64,000 bases of DNA from Methylotenera oryzisoli_B (GTDB taxonomy: Bacteria > Pseudomonadota > Gammaproteobacteria > Burkholderiales > Methylophilaceae), in assembly GCA_965613685.1 (NCBI GenBank), contig OZ277031.1, positions 1,054,001 to 1,118,000 of the forward strand, written 5' to 3'. The translations under genes and the position numbers were made by a program. Positions 1-8,096 of the stretch are shown here, in pieces. A model generated the notes under the pieces. That model was not told the origin of the DNA, did no database searches, and saw only the letters and a list, made by a program, of their open reading frames with translations. The stretch's first letter is position 1, and the number at the start of each line of letters is the position of its first letter.

Positions 1-429
1 ATCTACACACGTGAAGGTTGCTACAACTGCCACTCACAAATGATACGTCCGTTCCGCGCAGAAACCTTGCGTTACGGTCACTACTCTGTAGCAGGTGAAT
101 CCGTTTACGACCACCCGTTCCAATGGGGTAGCAAACGTACCGGTCCAGACCTAGCCCGTGTTGGTGGTAAATACAGCGATGAATGGCAACGCATTCACTT
201 AATCAACCCAAGAGACTTAGTGCCTGAATCCATCATGCCCGCTTACCCTTGGTTAGAAAAAGACTTGGTCGATGCAGCAGCCATGCCAGCCCACATGAAA
301 GCGTTACGTGCAGTAGGCGTGCCATACACTGACGCAGACATTGCAGGTGCAGCAGAAGCCACTAAAGGCGTCACTGAATTGGATGCCTTAATTGCTTACT
401 TGCAAGTTTTAGGTATACACCTTAAATAA
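1..429 (+). CDS. ccoO: cbb3-type cytochrome c oxidase subunit II, 5' truncated by window edge
   Basis: This is the C-terminal 142 codons of the monohaem cytochrome c subunit of the high-affinity cbb3 oxidase, which passes electrons from periplasmic donors to the CcoN catalytic subunit in the inner membrane. The reading frame is open from base 1. A c-type haem site CYNCH is at codons 7-11, followed by the CcoO signature MIRPFRAE, and the axial methionine region ESIMPAYPW lies near codons 74-82. The protein ends LQVLGIHLK before TAA. The start and the membrane anchor lie outside the window. ccoQ follows after 24 bp and ccoP after that, the usual ccoNOQP order, so ccoN is expected just upstream. 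Confidence 0.96.
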   Translation: MYTREGCYNCHSQMIRPFRAETLRYGHYSVAGESVYDHPFQWGSKRTGPDLARVGGKYSDEWQRIHLINPRDLVPESIMPAYPWLEKDLVDAAAMPAHMKALRAVGVPYTDADIAGAAEATKGVTELDALIAYLQVLGIHLK

Positions 430-453
430 TTGACTTGGATGGGATTGAATCAA

Positions 454-591
454 ATGGACATTAATTCGCTACGCATCTTGACCACGGTTCTTAGCTTTGT
501 TGTATTCATAGGAATCATGGTTTGGGTTTGGCAACGCAGAAACACATCGGATTTTAAAGATGCGGCCAATCTACCGTTCAAAGACGAGTAG
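454..591 (+). CDS. ccoQ: cbb3 oxidase small subunit CcoQ/FixQ
   Basis: A 45-codon gene between ccoO and ccoP encodes a single-pass membrane protein. It has a short N-terminus, a hydrophobic segment around residues 10-25 (LTTVLSFVVFIGIMVWVW), then a basic QRR stretch and an acidic tail ending PFKDE. Size, one transmembrane helix, position and the charged tail match CcoQ, which stabilises the assembled oxidase. It is short enough to be missed by length-filtered gene calling. No strong Shine-Dalgarno is visible (GGGATTGAATCAA before ATG), which fits coupling to ccoO. Confidence 0.85.
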   Translation: MDINSLRILTTVLSFVVFIGIMVWVWQRRNTSDFKDAANLPFKDE

Positions 592-653
592 CGCCAAAGA
601 ACTATAGATAAAAACTGCCACGCAAGTGGCCGTAAAAACCAAAGGAAAATAAA

Positions 654-1553
654 ATGAGTGACTTTACGAGTAATTTTTGGCCAGTATTCATTACCGCCAT
701 CTCCTTGCTTGGTATATTCGGTTGCGCCCTCTTGTTATGGCGTACCAGCAAGATCAAAGTGGAAAATACCAGTGATGGCACCAACGGCCACGTTTGGGAT
801 GAAGACTTGCGCGAAATGAACAACCCATTACCGCGTTGGTGGGTCGGCATGTTCATCTTAACCATCTTGTTTGCGCTGTTTTACTTAAGTGCTTACCCAG
901 GATTAGGCAGCTATGCCGGCAAATTGGGTTGGACGCAAAACGGTCAATACGATCAAGAAATAGCCGATGCCAACAAGGCGCTAGAGCCTTTGTATGCTAA
1001 ATACACTGCCATGACGACCGAAGACTTGGCTAAAAATGCCGATGCAAAAGCCATTGGCGAACGCTTGTTTATGAACAATTGTTCACAATGCCACGGTTCG
1101 GATGCCAAAGGCAGCCGCGGCTTCCCTAACCTAGCTGACCAAGACTGGATACACGGCGGCAGCCCAGAAAAAATCAAGGAAACCATTACCGGTGGTCGTA
1201 TCGGCATGATGCCTCCAATGGCCGCAGCAGTGGGCAACGCCGAAGACGTGAAAAACGTGGCTAACTACGTATTAAGCTTATCTGGCAGCATGCACGATTC
1301 CGGTCGCGCCGGTTTAGGTAAAGAAAAATTCACGGCCTGCGCAGCATGTCACGGCGCAGACGGTAAAGGTAATCAAGCGATTGGCGCCCCTAACCTAAGC
1401 GACAGAATTTGGTTACACGGTGCCGGCGAAGCTGCCATCATCAAACGCATTAACGAGGGCAAAATCAACCAAATGCCTGCGCAAGCCGGTCGTTTAACCG
1501 ATGCGCAAATCCACGTGGTGGCTGCTTATGTTTACGGTTTATCAAATAAATAA
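654..1553 (+). CDS. ccoP: cbb3-type cytochrome c oxidase subunit III (dihaem)
   Basis: The 299-residue dihaem subunit takes electrons from soluble cytochrome c and passes them to CcoO. There are two N-terminal hydrophobic segments (about 8-29 and 62-80), the CcoP_N layout. Two haem c domains follow with CSQCH at 143-147 and CAACH at 229-233; methionines in GMMPPM (about 184-189) and NQMPAQ near the C-terminus are the expected axial ligands. AAAGGAAAAT lies at good spacing before the ATG. A GC-rich hairpin with a GCAA loop (617-630) lies between ccoQ and ccoP. A strong terminator follows the stop codon, so the ccoNOQP transcript largely ends here. Confidence 0.96.
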   Translation: MSDFTSNFWPVFITAISLLGIFGCALLLWRTSKIKVENTSDGTNGHVWDEDLREMNNPLPRWWVGMFILTILFALFYLSAYPGLGSYAGKLGWTQNGQYDQEIADANKALEPLYAKYTAMTTEDLAKNADAKAIGERLFMNNCSQCHGSDAKGSRGFPNLADQDWIHGGSPEKIKETITGGRIGMMPPMAAAVGNAEDVKNVANYVLSLSGSMHDSGRAGLGKEKFTACAACHGADGKGNQAIGAPNLSDRIWLHGAGEAAIIKRINEGKINQMPAQAGRLTDAQIHVVAAYVYGLSNK

Positions 1554-1570
1554 ACACTAGCGAGTCCATG

Positions 1571-1606
1571 AAGTTGCATGCGGCTTACACTGCATGCAAC
1601 TTTTTT
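1571..1606 (+). terminator. Rho-independent terminator after ccoP
   Basis: A perfect 11-bp stem (AAGTTGCATGC paired with GCATGCAACTT) with a 10-base loop is followed at once by a run of six T. It lies 17 bp after the ccoP stop and should end the ccoNOQP transcript. An in-frame ATG at 1578 that would extend ccoG is inside this stem, which argues against that start. Confidence 0.88.
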
Positions 1607-1640
1607 ATTCGCAAACCCTACGCACCTTAGAAAGCGAGCC

Positions 1641-3116
1641 ATGACCAATACGCCAGATGAAAAGAAACCCAGCAAGGCCACCGCAAAAAAGGCGCCTGCT
1701 AATGAGGTGGTCATTTCACTCTACGAATCGCAAGACAAAGTCTACCCACGTAGCGTTTCAGGCTTCTTTACCCAATGGCGCTGGGCCATGATATGGCTGA
1801 CCCAGTTATTCTTTTATGGCGTGCCATGGCTAGAATGGGGTCAACGCCAAGCCCTGTTGTTTAACCTAGAGACCAAACGCTTCTACATATTCAAATTAGT
1901 CTTGTACCCACAAGACCTGATCTACCTCACGGCCATCCTCATCATCTCGGCCCTATCGCTATTCCTGTTTACCGCCATCGCCGGGCGGCTTTGGTGCGGC
2001 TACACCTGCCCACAAACGGTCTACACGGAAATTTTTATTTGGATAGAAAGAAAGATTGAAGGCGATCGCGCCACGCGCATGAAGCTTGATGCGGCGGCGA
2101 TGTCCACTGAGAAACTGGCACGCAAGGGTGCCAAGCACTTTGTTTGGATTGCCTTCGCCTTATGGACCGGCTTCACTTTTGTCGGTTACTTCACCCCTAT
2201 ACGCGAATTATCCGCCGCTGTAATGAGCTATAGCCTTAGCCCATGGGAAACCTTCTGGGTGTGTTTTTACGGTTTTGCCACTTATGGCAACGCCGGCTTT
2301 ATGCGCGAGCAAGTGTGTAAATACATGTGCCCATACGCACGCTTTCAAAGCGCCATGTTCGACGACGACACCTTAATCGTTACCTACGACGAAGCCCGCG
2401 GCGAACCGCGTGGTGGCCGCTCACGCAAGGCCGATGCCAGTTCACAAAAACTAGGCTCTTGCATAGACTGCAACCTGTGTGTGCAAGTCTGCCCTACCGG
2501 CATAGACATACGCAAAGGCCTGCAATACGAATGCATAGGCTGCGGCGCCTGCGCCGACGTGTGCGACACGGTGATGGATAAAATGGGCTACGAACGCGGC
2601 TTGGTTAAATACTCCACGCAAAATGCCATTGACAACAATTGGACACACAGCCAAATGCTGCGTCGCATCCTGCGACCACGTGTATTAATTTACACCAGCA
2701 TATTACTGTTGTTAATTGCTGCACTGATGGCCAGCTTGTGGTTTAGAACACCGTTCCGTGTGGACGTGGTGCGTGACCGAGGCGTGATGGCTCGCCTAAG
2801 CGACGACGGCAAACTGGAAAACGTTTACCGTCTGCAAATCATGAACGGTACCGAATCCCCGCAACATTACACCTTAAATGTAACGGGTATTGATGACATA
2901 GAAATCGAAACTGAGGCCGCCAGCGACAACGATGACGGTGAAGACGACATTAAAACCATCTTAGTTAAGCCCACTGAATCGCGTTGGGTGATAGTCGATT
3001 TAAAAATACCGGATGGGTCTTTGGATAGCGGATCACACAAGATTAAATTTGAAATTGAATCGGTGGAAACAAAAGACGTGGTATCAGAAAAATCGGTCTT
3101 CTTGGTACCACGCTAA
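1641..3116 (+). CDS. ccoG: cytochrome c oxidase accessory protein CcoG (FixG, ferredoxin-like membrane protein)
   Basis: A 491-residue polytopic iron-sulfur protein needed for cbb3 oxidase maturation, known in the family as a cupric reductase that helps copper delivery. Visible features are the CGYTCPQTVY motif after the second hydrophobic segment, CKYMCPYARFQS, and a 2x[4Fe-4S] ferredoxin-like domain (CIDCNLCVQVCP and CIGCGACADVC) in the middle. A transmembrane segment (VLIYTSILLLLIAALMASLW) and a periplasmic Ig-like FixG_C domain follow. The ATG at 1641 is preferred: AAAGCGAG lies before it, whereas the upstream ATG at 1578 is inside the ccoP terminator. The N-terminus is rich in Lys and Ala. 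Confidence 0.94.
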   Translation: MTNTPDEKKPSKATAKKAPANEVVISLYESQDKVYPRSVSGFFTQWRWAMIWLTQLFFYGVPWLEWGQRQALLFNLETKRFYIFKLVLYPQDLIYLTAILIISALSLFLFTAIAGRLWCGYTCPQTVYTEIFIWIERKIEGDRATRMKLDAAAMSTEKLARKGAKHFVWIAFALWTGFTFVGYFTPIRELSAAVMSYSLSPWETFWVCFYGFATYGNAGFMREQVCKYMCPYARFQSAMFDDDTLIVTYDEARGEPRGGRSRKADASSQKLGSCIDCNLCVQVCPTGIDIRKGLQYECIGCGACADVCDTVMDKMGYERGLVKYSTQNAIDNNWTHSQMLRRILRPRVLIYTSILLLLIAALMASLWFRTPFRVDVVRDRGVMARLSDDGKLENVYRLQIMNGTESPQHYTLNVTGIDDIEIETEAASDNDDGEDDIKTILVKPTESRWVIVDLKIPDGSLDSGSHKIKFEIESVETKDVVSEKSVFLVPR

Positions 3117-3170
3117 CACCCTCCGCCTTCAGAAAAGCGGTAATGGGCTAGCTAATTAAAAGGAAAAGCA

Positions 3171-3437
3171 ATGCAGGAATTGGATACTAAAGCATGGTGG
3201 CGCTACGGTTACGTTTGGTTTTTAATTGCCGGCCCACTAACGGTCATCGTAGCCGGCGTCATCACCGCCTACATTGCTGTCAATAGCCCTGACCCGGTCA
3301 TCGATCAGGATTATTACCAGCACGGTCTGGACATCAATAAAACCCTGAAAGCGCAAAAAGACAGCTTGGCCCCCGCCATACAAGCGCGTAACCACGCCGC
3401 TACCGGCGTCACTCCAACACCCGCCACGCGCCCATAA
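3171..3437 (+). CDS. ccoH: short FixH/CcoH family protein
   Basis: An 88-residue protein with one strong transmembrane segment (about 14-37) and the motif DPVIDQDYYQHGLDIN just after it, which is the conserved portion of CcoH/FixH proteins that assist cbb3 assembly. It is shorter than the classical FixH of about 150 residues and lacks most of the periplasmic domain, ending in a Pro/Thr-rich tail. The start is supported by AAAAGGAAAAGCA before the ATG. It follows ccoG by 54 bp, and the next gene starts 3 bp after its stop. Confidence 0.82.
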   Translation: MQELDTKAWWRYGYVWFLIAGPLTVIVAGVITAYIAVNSPDPVIDQDYYQHGLDINKTLKAQKDSLAPAIQARNHAATGVTPTPATRP

Positions 3438-3440
3438 ATC

Positions 3441-4619
3441 ATGCATACCCAAACCGACATAGTGATCATCGGTGCTGGGCCCAGCGGTTTATGCTTAGCC
3501 AGCGCGTTGGCTGAAACCGGTTTAAGCATCACCGTGCTTGAGCGCCAAGCCTTAGCTAGCATTGCCGAACCAACTTTTGATGGCCGCGAAATCGCTCTAA
3601 CCCATCACTCCGCCGACCTCATGCGCGAATTAGGCTTATGGGAACGAATAAACCCCCAAGCCATCTCTCCATTGCGCAATGCCCGCGTGTTCAACGGTAG
3701 CTCATTATTATCGCTAAACATAAGCCATGACCTAAGCAATAAAACCGAATTGGGTTACCTGCTAGCCAACCATGAAATCCGCAAAGCGGCTTACGCCGTA
3801 GCCACAAGCCACCCAAGCGTAAGCATACAAACCGAACAAAAGGTGCGCCACATACAGCAGGAGAAAAACAGCCTAAGGGTGACGCTCAGCAACGACAACG
3901 TCATCAGTTGTCAACTACTCATCGCCGCAGACAGCCGCTTTTCAGATACACGCCGAGCCATGGGCATCGCCGCTGACATGCATGACTTTGGCAAAACCAT
4001 GCTAGTCTGCGTCATGGCTCACACCCTAGAGCACGAGCACACTGCATGGGAATGGTTTGATTACGGCCAAACCTTAGCCTTGTTGCCTATGAATGGTTTG
4101 CGTTCATCCGTGGTCATTACCTTAAGCCCAAATGAAATGGATGCCCTAACAAGCATGCCAGATGATGAATTCAATCGGAATGTCTCGGCCAGATTTAAGC
4201 ACCGACTTGGCGCCATGCGCCTAGAGTCAACACGTCATACCTACCCATTGGTAACGGCTTACGCCAAACGGATGATAGGCCCGCGCTTTGCCTTAGTTGG
4301 CGATGCCGCGGTCGGCATGCACCCGGTAACAGCACACGGTTTTAATTTTGGTTTATCCGGCATAGACAGCCTAGCGACTGAGATTAAAGCGGCTTTAGAA
4401 GTCGGTAAAGACATCGGTTCCGTTGGCGTGTTGCAAGGCTACGAACAAACTCACAGACGGCACACCAAGCCTTTATTTTTAGCCACCCACGCCATCGCCA
4501 AGCTCTATGCCAGCGACAGCTTGCCTGCACGCATATTTAGATCTGGAGCAATACGCCTAGGCAACCGCATCAGTCCATTCAAGCGTGCCGTGGCTGGCTT
4601 TCTAGCGGACGCCCGTTAA
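3441..4619 (+). CDS. ubiM: FAD-dependent ubiquinone biosynthesis hydroxylase, UbiM-like
   Basis: A 392-residue class A flavin monooxygenase of the UbiH/UbiF/COQ6 family, which hydroxylates the ubiquinone ring. The N-terminal Rossmann motif GAGPSG is at 11-16. FDGREIALTHHS (about 46-57) resembles the region characteristic of UbiM hydroxylases. The second FAD motif LVGDAAVGMHPVTAHGFN lies near 287-304. The gene starts 3 bp after ccoH, so it is probably cotranscribed with ccoGH, tying quinone supply to oxidase biogenesis. The assignment to UbiM rather than UbiH or UbiF rests on recalled motif similarity and is less certain than the family. It ends 3 bp from the end of the convergent radical SAM gene. 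Confidence 0.7.
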   Translation: MHTQTDIVIIGAGPSGLCLASALAETGLSITVLERQALASIAEPTFDGREIALTHHSADLMRELGLWERINPQAISPLRNARVFNGSSLLSLNISHDLSNKTELGYLLANHEIRKAAYAVATSHPSVSIQTEQKVRHIQQEKNSLRVTLSNDNVISCQLLIAADSRFSDTRRAMGIAADMHDFGKTMLVCVMAHTLEHEHTAWEWFDYGQTLALLPMNGLRSSVVITLSPNEMDALTSMPDDEFNRNVSARFKHRLGAMRLESTRHTYPLVTAYAKRMIGPRFALVGDAAVGMHPVTAHGFNFGLSGIDSLATEIKAALEVGKDIGSVGVLQGYEQTHRRHTKPLFLATHAIAKLYASDSLPARIFRSGAIRLGNRISPFKRAVAGFLADAR

Positions 4620-4622
4620 TGC

Positions 4623-5495
4623 TTAATCGCTAACGTGCACAGTTAAACCTAATGCACGGATGCGATCAGCCATGACCTCTAGTTTTTCGTGTGGCAATCG
4701 GCTTAAACGCGGTGCTTCTGGCTGGTAGGATGGGCGAGCCAAGCCATACAAATGCACCCCCTGCAACTGCGATTTAACTTCATTCAATAGGGCTAGGTAA
4801 GCTTCAGTATCGGCTTCGCTTGGCGGTTCGCCATCCATAGCAAAAAGACAAGTTTGTACAAATGTCGGGCAAACTGCCGCGCAGTTTTTGAGCCGTTGCA
4901 AATGCGCTTCTGGCTTAATGTTGACATCATTAATGCGCGCGATGCCGGCTTGGGTGCCCGCATCCAACTTGAACCAAACTTCACCGTTCAAGCTAGCCAA
5001 GTGCTTCAAGCTAGCCAATACCGAGTCCTTGTCCATTAAGCTACCGTTGCTGATTAAGCGCACTTTAATTGGATGCACTTGCGCCTTGTCCAGCAAATTA
5101 AAATCGTGCAGGACTTTTTCTAGCATGATTAATACGTCAGGAAATTCTTTGGCGCTGGTGGGTTCACCGTTGCCAGAAAAAGCGATGTCTTGTAACTGCC
5201 TATCGCCTTCTGCCACATAGCGCACCATGAAGTCACCGTGCAAGGCGTAATCCAAAAAGCGCCTTAACTCTTGCTCCAACAAAGGCATATCAATGGGAAG
5301 TGGACTGCCACGTTTTAAATCCGGTACTTGGCAATACACGCAACGCCAATTGCAAGCATTGTTAATATTTAGGTTGATGCCTATGGATACGCCGCCAGCG
5401 CGCCTAGATACCACCGGGTAAACATAACGCATGCCGCTAACGTCACGGTTATGGTCTTCTACGGTTAAATAAGGCTGGTCAGACATGGTTGACAT
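4623..5495 (-). CDS. radical SAM protein of unknown substrate
   Basis: The 290-residue protein has the radical SAM cluster motif CNWRCVYC (Cys 48, 52 and 55), followed by the GNGEPT glycine-rich SAM-binding stretch (FSGNGEPTS). It contains a TIM-barrel-like pattern and no additional C-terminal Fe-S cluster motif that I can see. Homologues are usually annotated only as radical SAM or Fe-S oxidoreductase, and I do not assign a reaction. It starts 23 bp after the fnr stop on the same strand and is probably cotranscribed with fnr. A second ATG three codons in is an alternative start. Confidence 0.8.
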   Translation of the reverse strand: MSTMSDQPYLTVEDHNRDVSGMRYVYPVVSRRAGGVSIGINLNINNACNWRCVYCQVPDLKRGSPLPIDMPLLEQELRRFLDYALHGDFMVRYVAEGDRQLQDIAFSGNGEPTSAKEFPDVLIMLEKVLHDFNLLDKAQVHPIKVRLISNGSLMDKDSVLASLKHLASLNGEVWFKLDAGTQAGIARINDVNIKPEAHLQRLKNCAAVCPTFVQTCLFAMDGEPPSEADTEAYLALLNEVKSQLQGVHLYGLARPSYQPEAPRLSRLPHEKLEVMADRIRALGLTVHVSD

Positions 5496-5518
5496 GCAGC
5501 GCTAAGCAAGCGGCGGAC

Positions 5519-6250
5519 TTAAACGCAGCCAGTGGGGTTGACGATTTTCTTTAAGGCAGGCGCGTTGAGTATGCCTACGTAACGCTGCTTCACTTCAATG
5601 ATGCCTTCATCACTGAATTTAGAGAAAGCCCGACTAACCGTCTCTAATTTCATGCCTAGGTAACTGCCGATTTCCTCACGCGACATCCTAAGTACAATTT
5701 CCGACTGAGAAAATCCACGGGCATGCAAACGCTGCACTAGGTTTAATAAAAATGCCGCCAAGCGCTCTTCTGAGCGCATGTTGCCGATCAGAAGCATCAT
5801 GCTGTTCTCGCGCACAATCTCGCGGCTCATGATCTTATGCACGTGGCGCTGCAACACCGGAAACTCGCGCGACAACTCTTCCACATTGGCAAACGGCATG
5901 ACGCAGACTTCGGCATCCTCCAAAGCCACCGCATTGCAACTGTGCTGATCGGTCACGATGCCGTCCAAGCCTATTATTTCGCCGGCCATTTGGAAGCCGG
6001 TCACCTGCTCATGGCCGTCAGGCGTAGACACGCTGGTTTTAAAAAAGCCGGTGCGTATGGCAAATAAGGATTTAAACGGTTCGCCGTCTCGGAATAATAA
6101 TTCACCTTGCTTAACGTGATGACGGGTGGCGACCACCTCATCCAAGCGCTTCATGTCTTCCTTGTCGAAACTAATCGGCATGCAAAGTTCACGTAGGTTG
6201 CAGCTGGAGCATGCGACTTTTATGGTTTGTGGTGTTGTTGCGATAGTCAT
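5519..6250 (-). CDS. fnr: Fnr, oxygen-sensing CRP/FNR-family transcription regulator
   Basis: A 243-residue global regulator of the switch to low oxygen. It has the FNR-type N-terminal cysteine cluster (Cys14, Cys17, Cys23) and a further candidate ligand at Cys105, together suited to an oxygen-labile [4Fe-4S] cluster. A cyclic-nucleotide-like beta-roll follows, then a dimer helix, then a C-terminal helix-turn-helix around 190-215. The recognition helix reads ETVSR, giving the E--SR contact set that reads the TTGAT half-site. It is divergent from hemN, and a perfect FNR site lies in the intergenic region. AAGG lies upstream of the ATG. Very likely it controls hemN, ompW and the cco genes in this window. 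Confidence 0.94.
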   Translation of the reverse strand: MTIATTPQTIKVACSSCNLRELCMPISFDKEDMKRLDEVVATRHHVKQGELLFRDGEPFKSLFAIRTGFFKTSVSTPDGHEQVTGFQMAGEIIGLDGIVTDQHSCNAVALEDAEVCVMPFANVEELSREFPVLQRHVHKIMSREIVRENSMMLLIGNMRSEERLAAFLLNLVQRLHARGFSQSEIVLRMSREEIGSYLGMKLETVSRAFSKFSDEGIIEVKQRYVGILNAPALKKIVNPTGCV

Positions 6251-6365
6251 ATTGGATTCATTACCTTCACTGCCTATAGCATAGCGTTTTCAGGCCTTAA
6301 TGGCTAGTTCTAGTTGGCCGATAGGCGTGTTATATAAGGACAGCTAGACACTACCACACTATCTT

Positions 6366-6407
6366 TTGATGTGTATCAAAACGGCTTATACATAAAACTG
6401 CCATAGT
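6366..6407 (+). promoter_or_regulatory. FNR box and -10 element of the hemN promoter
   Basis: TTGAT-GTGT-ATCAA at 6366-6379 is a perfect match to the FNR consensus TTGAT-N4-ATCAA. A -10-like CATAGT lies at 6402-6407, predicting transcription from about 6414. The box centre would then be near -41.5, the geometry of a class II FNR-activated promoter. hemN begins at 6440, leaving a leader of roughly 26 bases. Confidence 0.85.
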
Positions 6408-6439
6408 GGCAATCTGAGATTATTGCAGAATAAAAAATC

Positions 6440-7861
6440 ATGAACACTGCCAGCGAAACGATTGCACCCAGCCTAGACAGCATCATGCCTGGGGTAAGCA
6501 CCGAAACCTTAAAAAAATACGACGTCTCGGGTCCAAGGTACACCTCCTACCCCACCGCAGATAGGTTTATTGAGGCATTCACCGAAGAGGACTACATGCT
6601 AGCCTTAGAGCAGCGTCGAGCCATTGCAGCCAGCCAACCCTTGTCTATCTACGTGCACATTCCTTTTTGCGAATCCTTATGCTTTTTTTGTGCCTGCAAC
6701 AAAATCGTCACCAAGCACCACGAACGCAGCGTGGAGTATTTACGCTATTTAAACCGTGAAATTGATTTACACATAGAACACTTAGGCGCCGGACAAACCA
6801 TTTCGCAATTGCATTTGGGTGGGGGATCGCCAACATTCTTCTCGGATGAGGAATTGTCTGAGCTAATGGCCATGCTTAAACGTAATTTTATTTTTTCTGC
6901 CAGTGGTGAGTACTCAATCGAAGTGGACCCACGCACGGTTAACGAGCAAAGATTGAAGCATTTGGCCGACTTGGGCTTTAACCGCCTAAGTTTTGGTGTG
7001 CAAGACTTTGACCCAGAAGTGCAAAAAGCCGTGCACCGTATCCAACCCGCTGAGCAAGTCTTCTCTTTGGTTGAGGCAGCCAGACGCTACCAATTTGAGT
7101 CGGTTAACGTCGATTTAATCTACGGCTTGCCCATGCAAACACCGGAGTCGTTTAAACGCACCTTGACCCAAGTAGTTGAGCTAAAACCCAACCGCATTGC
7201 CTTATACGGTTACGCCCACCTGCCTGATCGCTTTAAACCACAGCGCCGCATCAGTGAATACGAGCTACCGGCCGCAGCCGACAAAATCACCATGTTAGGC
7301 AGCGCCTTGAAAGCGTTTATCGCTGCCGGTTACGTGTACGTCGGCATGGATCACTTTGCCCTACCCGACGACGATTTAGCCATAGCCAAACGCCAAGGTC
7401 GCTTGCACCGCAACTTCCAAGGCTACAGCACGCAACCCGATTGCGATTTAATCAGCTTAGGCGTATCGGCTATAGGCCGCGTGGGCGCGACTTATAGCCA
7501 AAATGCGAAAACCATAGAAGAGTATTACGACCACTTGGATCACGGTCGTTTTCCCGTGGTGCGCGGCCTAGCCCTATCACGCGATGACATTGTGCGCCGC
7601 GCCGTCATCATGGCCATCATGTGCCAAGGTGGATTGCAATACGAGTCCATCGAACTGGCCTACATGCTGGATTTCAAAAGCTACTTTGCCGATGAAATGG
7701 AAGCCTTAAAAGCGCTAGAAAAAACCGACATGCTGTTGCTAGAAGAAGACGGCTTGCAAGTCACTGACACCGGCTGGTTCTTTGTGCGCGCCGTCGCCAT
7801 GGTGTTTGATAAGCACTTGCAAACCGATCGCAACGGCGCTCGCTTCTCCAAAATCCTTTAG
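6440..7861 (+). CDS. hemN: oxygen-independent coproporphyrinogen III oxidase
   Basis: A 473-residue radical SAM enzyme that decarboxylates coproporphyrinogen III to protoporphyrinogen IX without oxygen. YVHIPFCESLCFFCACN carries the CX3CX2CXC motif of true HemN (Cys 77, 81, 84, 86). LHLGGGSPTF, the SAM-binding glycine motif, follows, with the HemN-specific sequence GPRYTSYPTADRF near residue 31. The length matches the HemN family (about 455-475) rather than shorter HemW. The promoter carries a consensus FNR site, so expression should rise at low oxygen, when oxygen-dependent HemF fails and haem is needed for cbb3 oxidase. Confidence 0.96.
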   Translation: MNTASETIAPSLDSIMPGVSTETLKKYDVSGPRYTSYPTADRFIEAFTEEDYMLALEQRRAIAASQPLSIYVHIPFCESLCFFCACNKIVTKHHERSVEYLRYLNREIDLHIEHLGAGQTISQLHLGGGSPTFFSDEELSELMAMLKRNFIFSASGEYSIEVDPRTVNEQRLKHLADLGFNRLSFGVQDFDPEVQKAVHRIQPAEQVFSLVEAARRYQFESVNVDLIYGLPMQTPESFKRTLTQVVELKPNRIALYGYAHLPDRFKPQRRISEYELPAAADKITMLGSALKAFIAAGYVYVGMDHFALPDDDLAIAKRQGRLHRNFQGYSTQPDCDLISLGVSAIGRVGATYSQNAKTIEEYYDHLDHGRFPVVRGLALSRDDIVRRAVIMAIMCQGGLQYESIELAYMLDFKSYFADEMEALKALEKTDMLLLEEDGLQVTDTGWFFVRAVAMVFDKHLQTDRNGARFSKIL

Positions 7862-7867
7862 ATTTTT

Positions 7868-8010
7868 TGTAGGAGCGGTCTTTGACCGCGAATTTTGCCT
7901 ATGAGGCAAACCATAGATGTCATGAATTCTACGGACAAGACCCTTGCGGTCTTAAATCGCGAATAGCGCATTGGAAATACCGCATTCGCGGTCACCGACC
8001 GCTCCTACAA
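7868..8010 (+). repeat. REP-like inverted pair (GTAGGAGCG type)
   Basis: Two hairpin units face each other: GTAGGAGCGGTC...GACCGCGAAT at 7869-7893 and its inverted form ATTCGCGGTC...GACCGCTCCTAC at 7984-8008. Each unit has the layout GTAGGAGCG, short internal hairpin, GCGAAT, the pattern of bacterial REP sequences arranged as a BIME. The spacer holds a further small hairpin (TTTGCC...GGCAAA, about 7895-7910) and a degraded internal unit. It lies between the convergent hemN and ompW genes. Related units recur at 57.7-57.9 kb. Confidence 0.8.
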
Positions 8011-8029
8011 CGATTATCCCTTGCCCCAT

Positions 8030-8059
8030 AAAAAAAGCCCCTACCCTAAGGCAGAGGCT
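8030..8059 (-). terminator. Rho-independent terminator after ompW
   Basis: Read on the minus strand, AGCCTCTGCC pairs with GGTAGGGGCT (10 pairs including two G-T, 4-base loop) and is followed by seven T. It lies 38 bp beyond the ompW stop. Confidence 0.85.
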
Positions 8060-8096
8060 AAAGTGGAACCAGCTGTTCCGCTACAAAACTACAAGA

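Noticed and set aside
1578..1640. N-terminal extension of ccoG from the ATG at 1578
   Set aside because: The codon lies inside the ccoP terminator stem; the ATG at 1641 has a ribosome site and gives a normal CcoG start.
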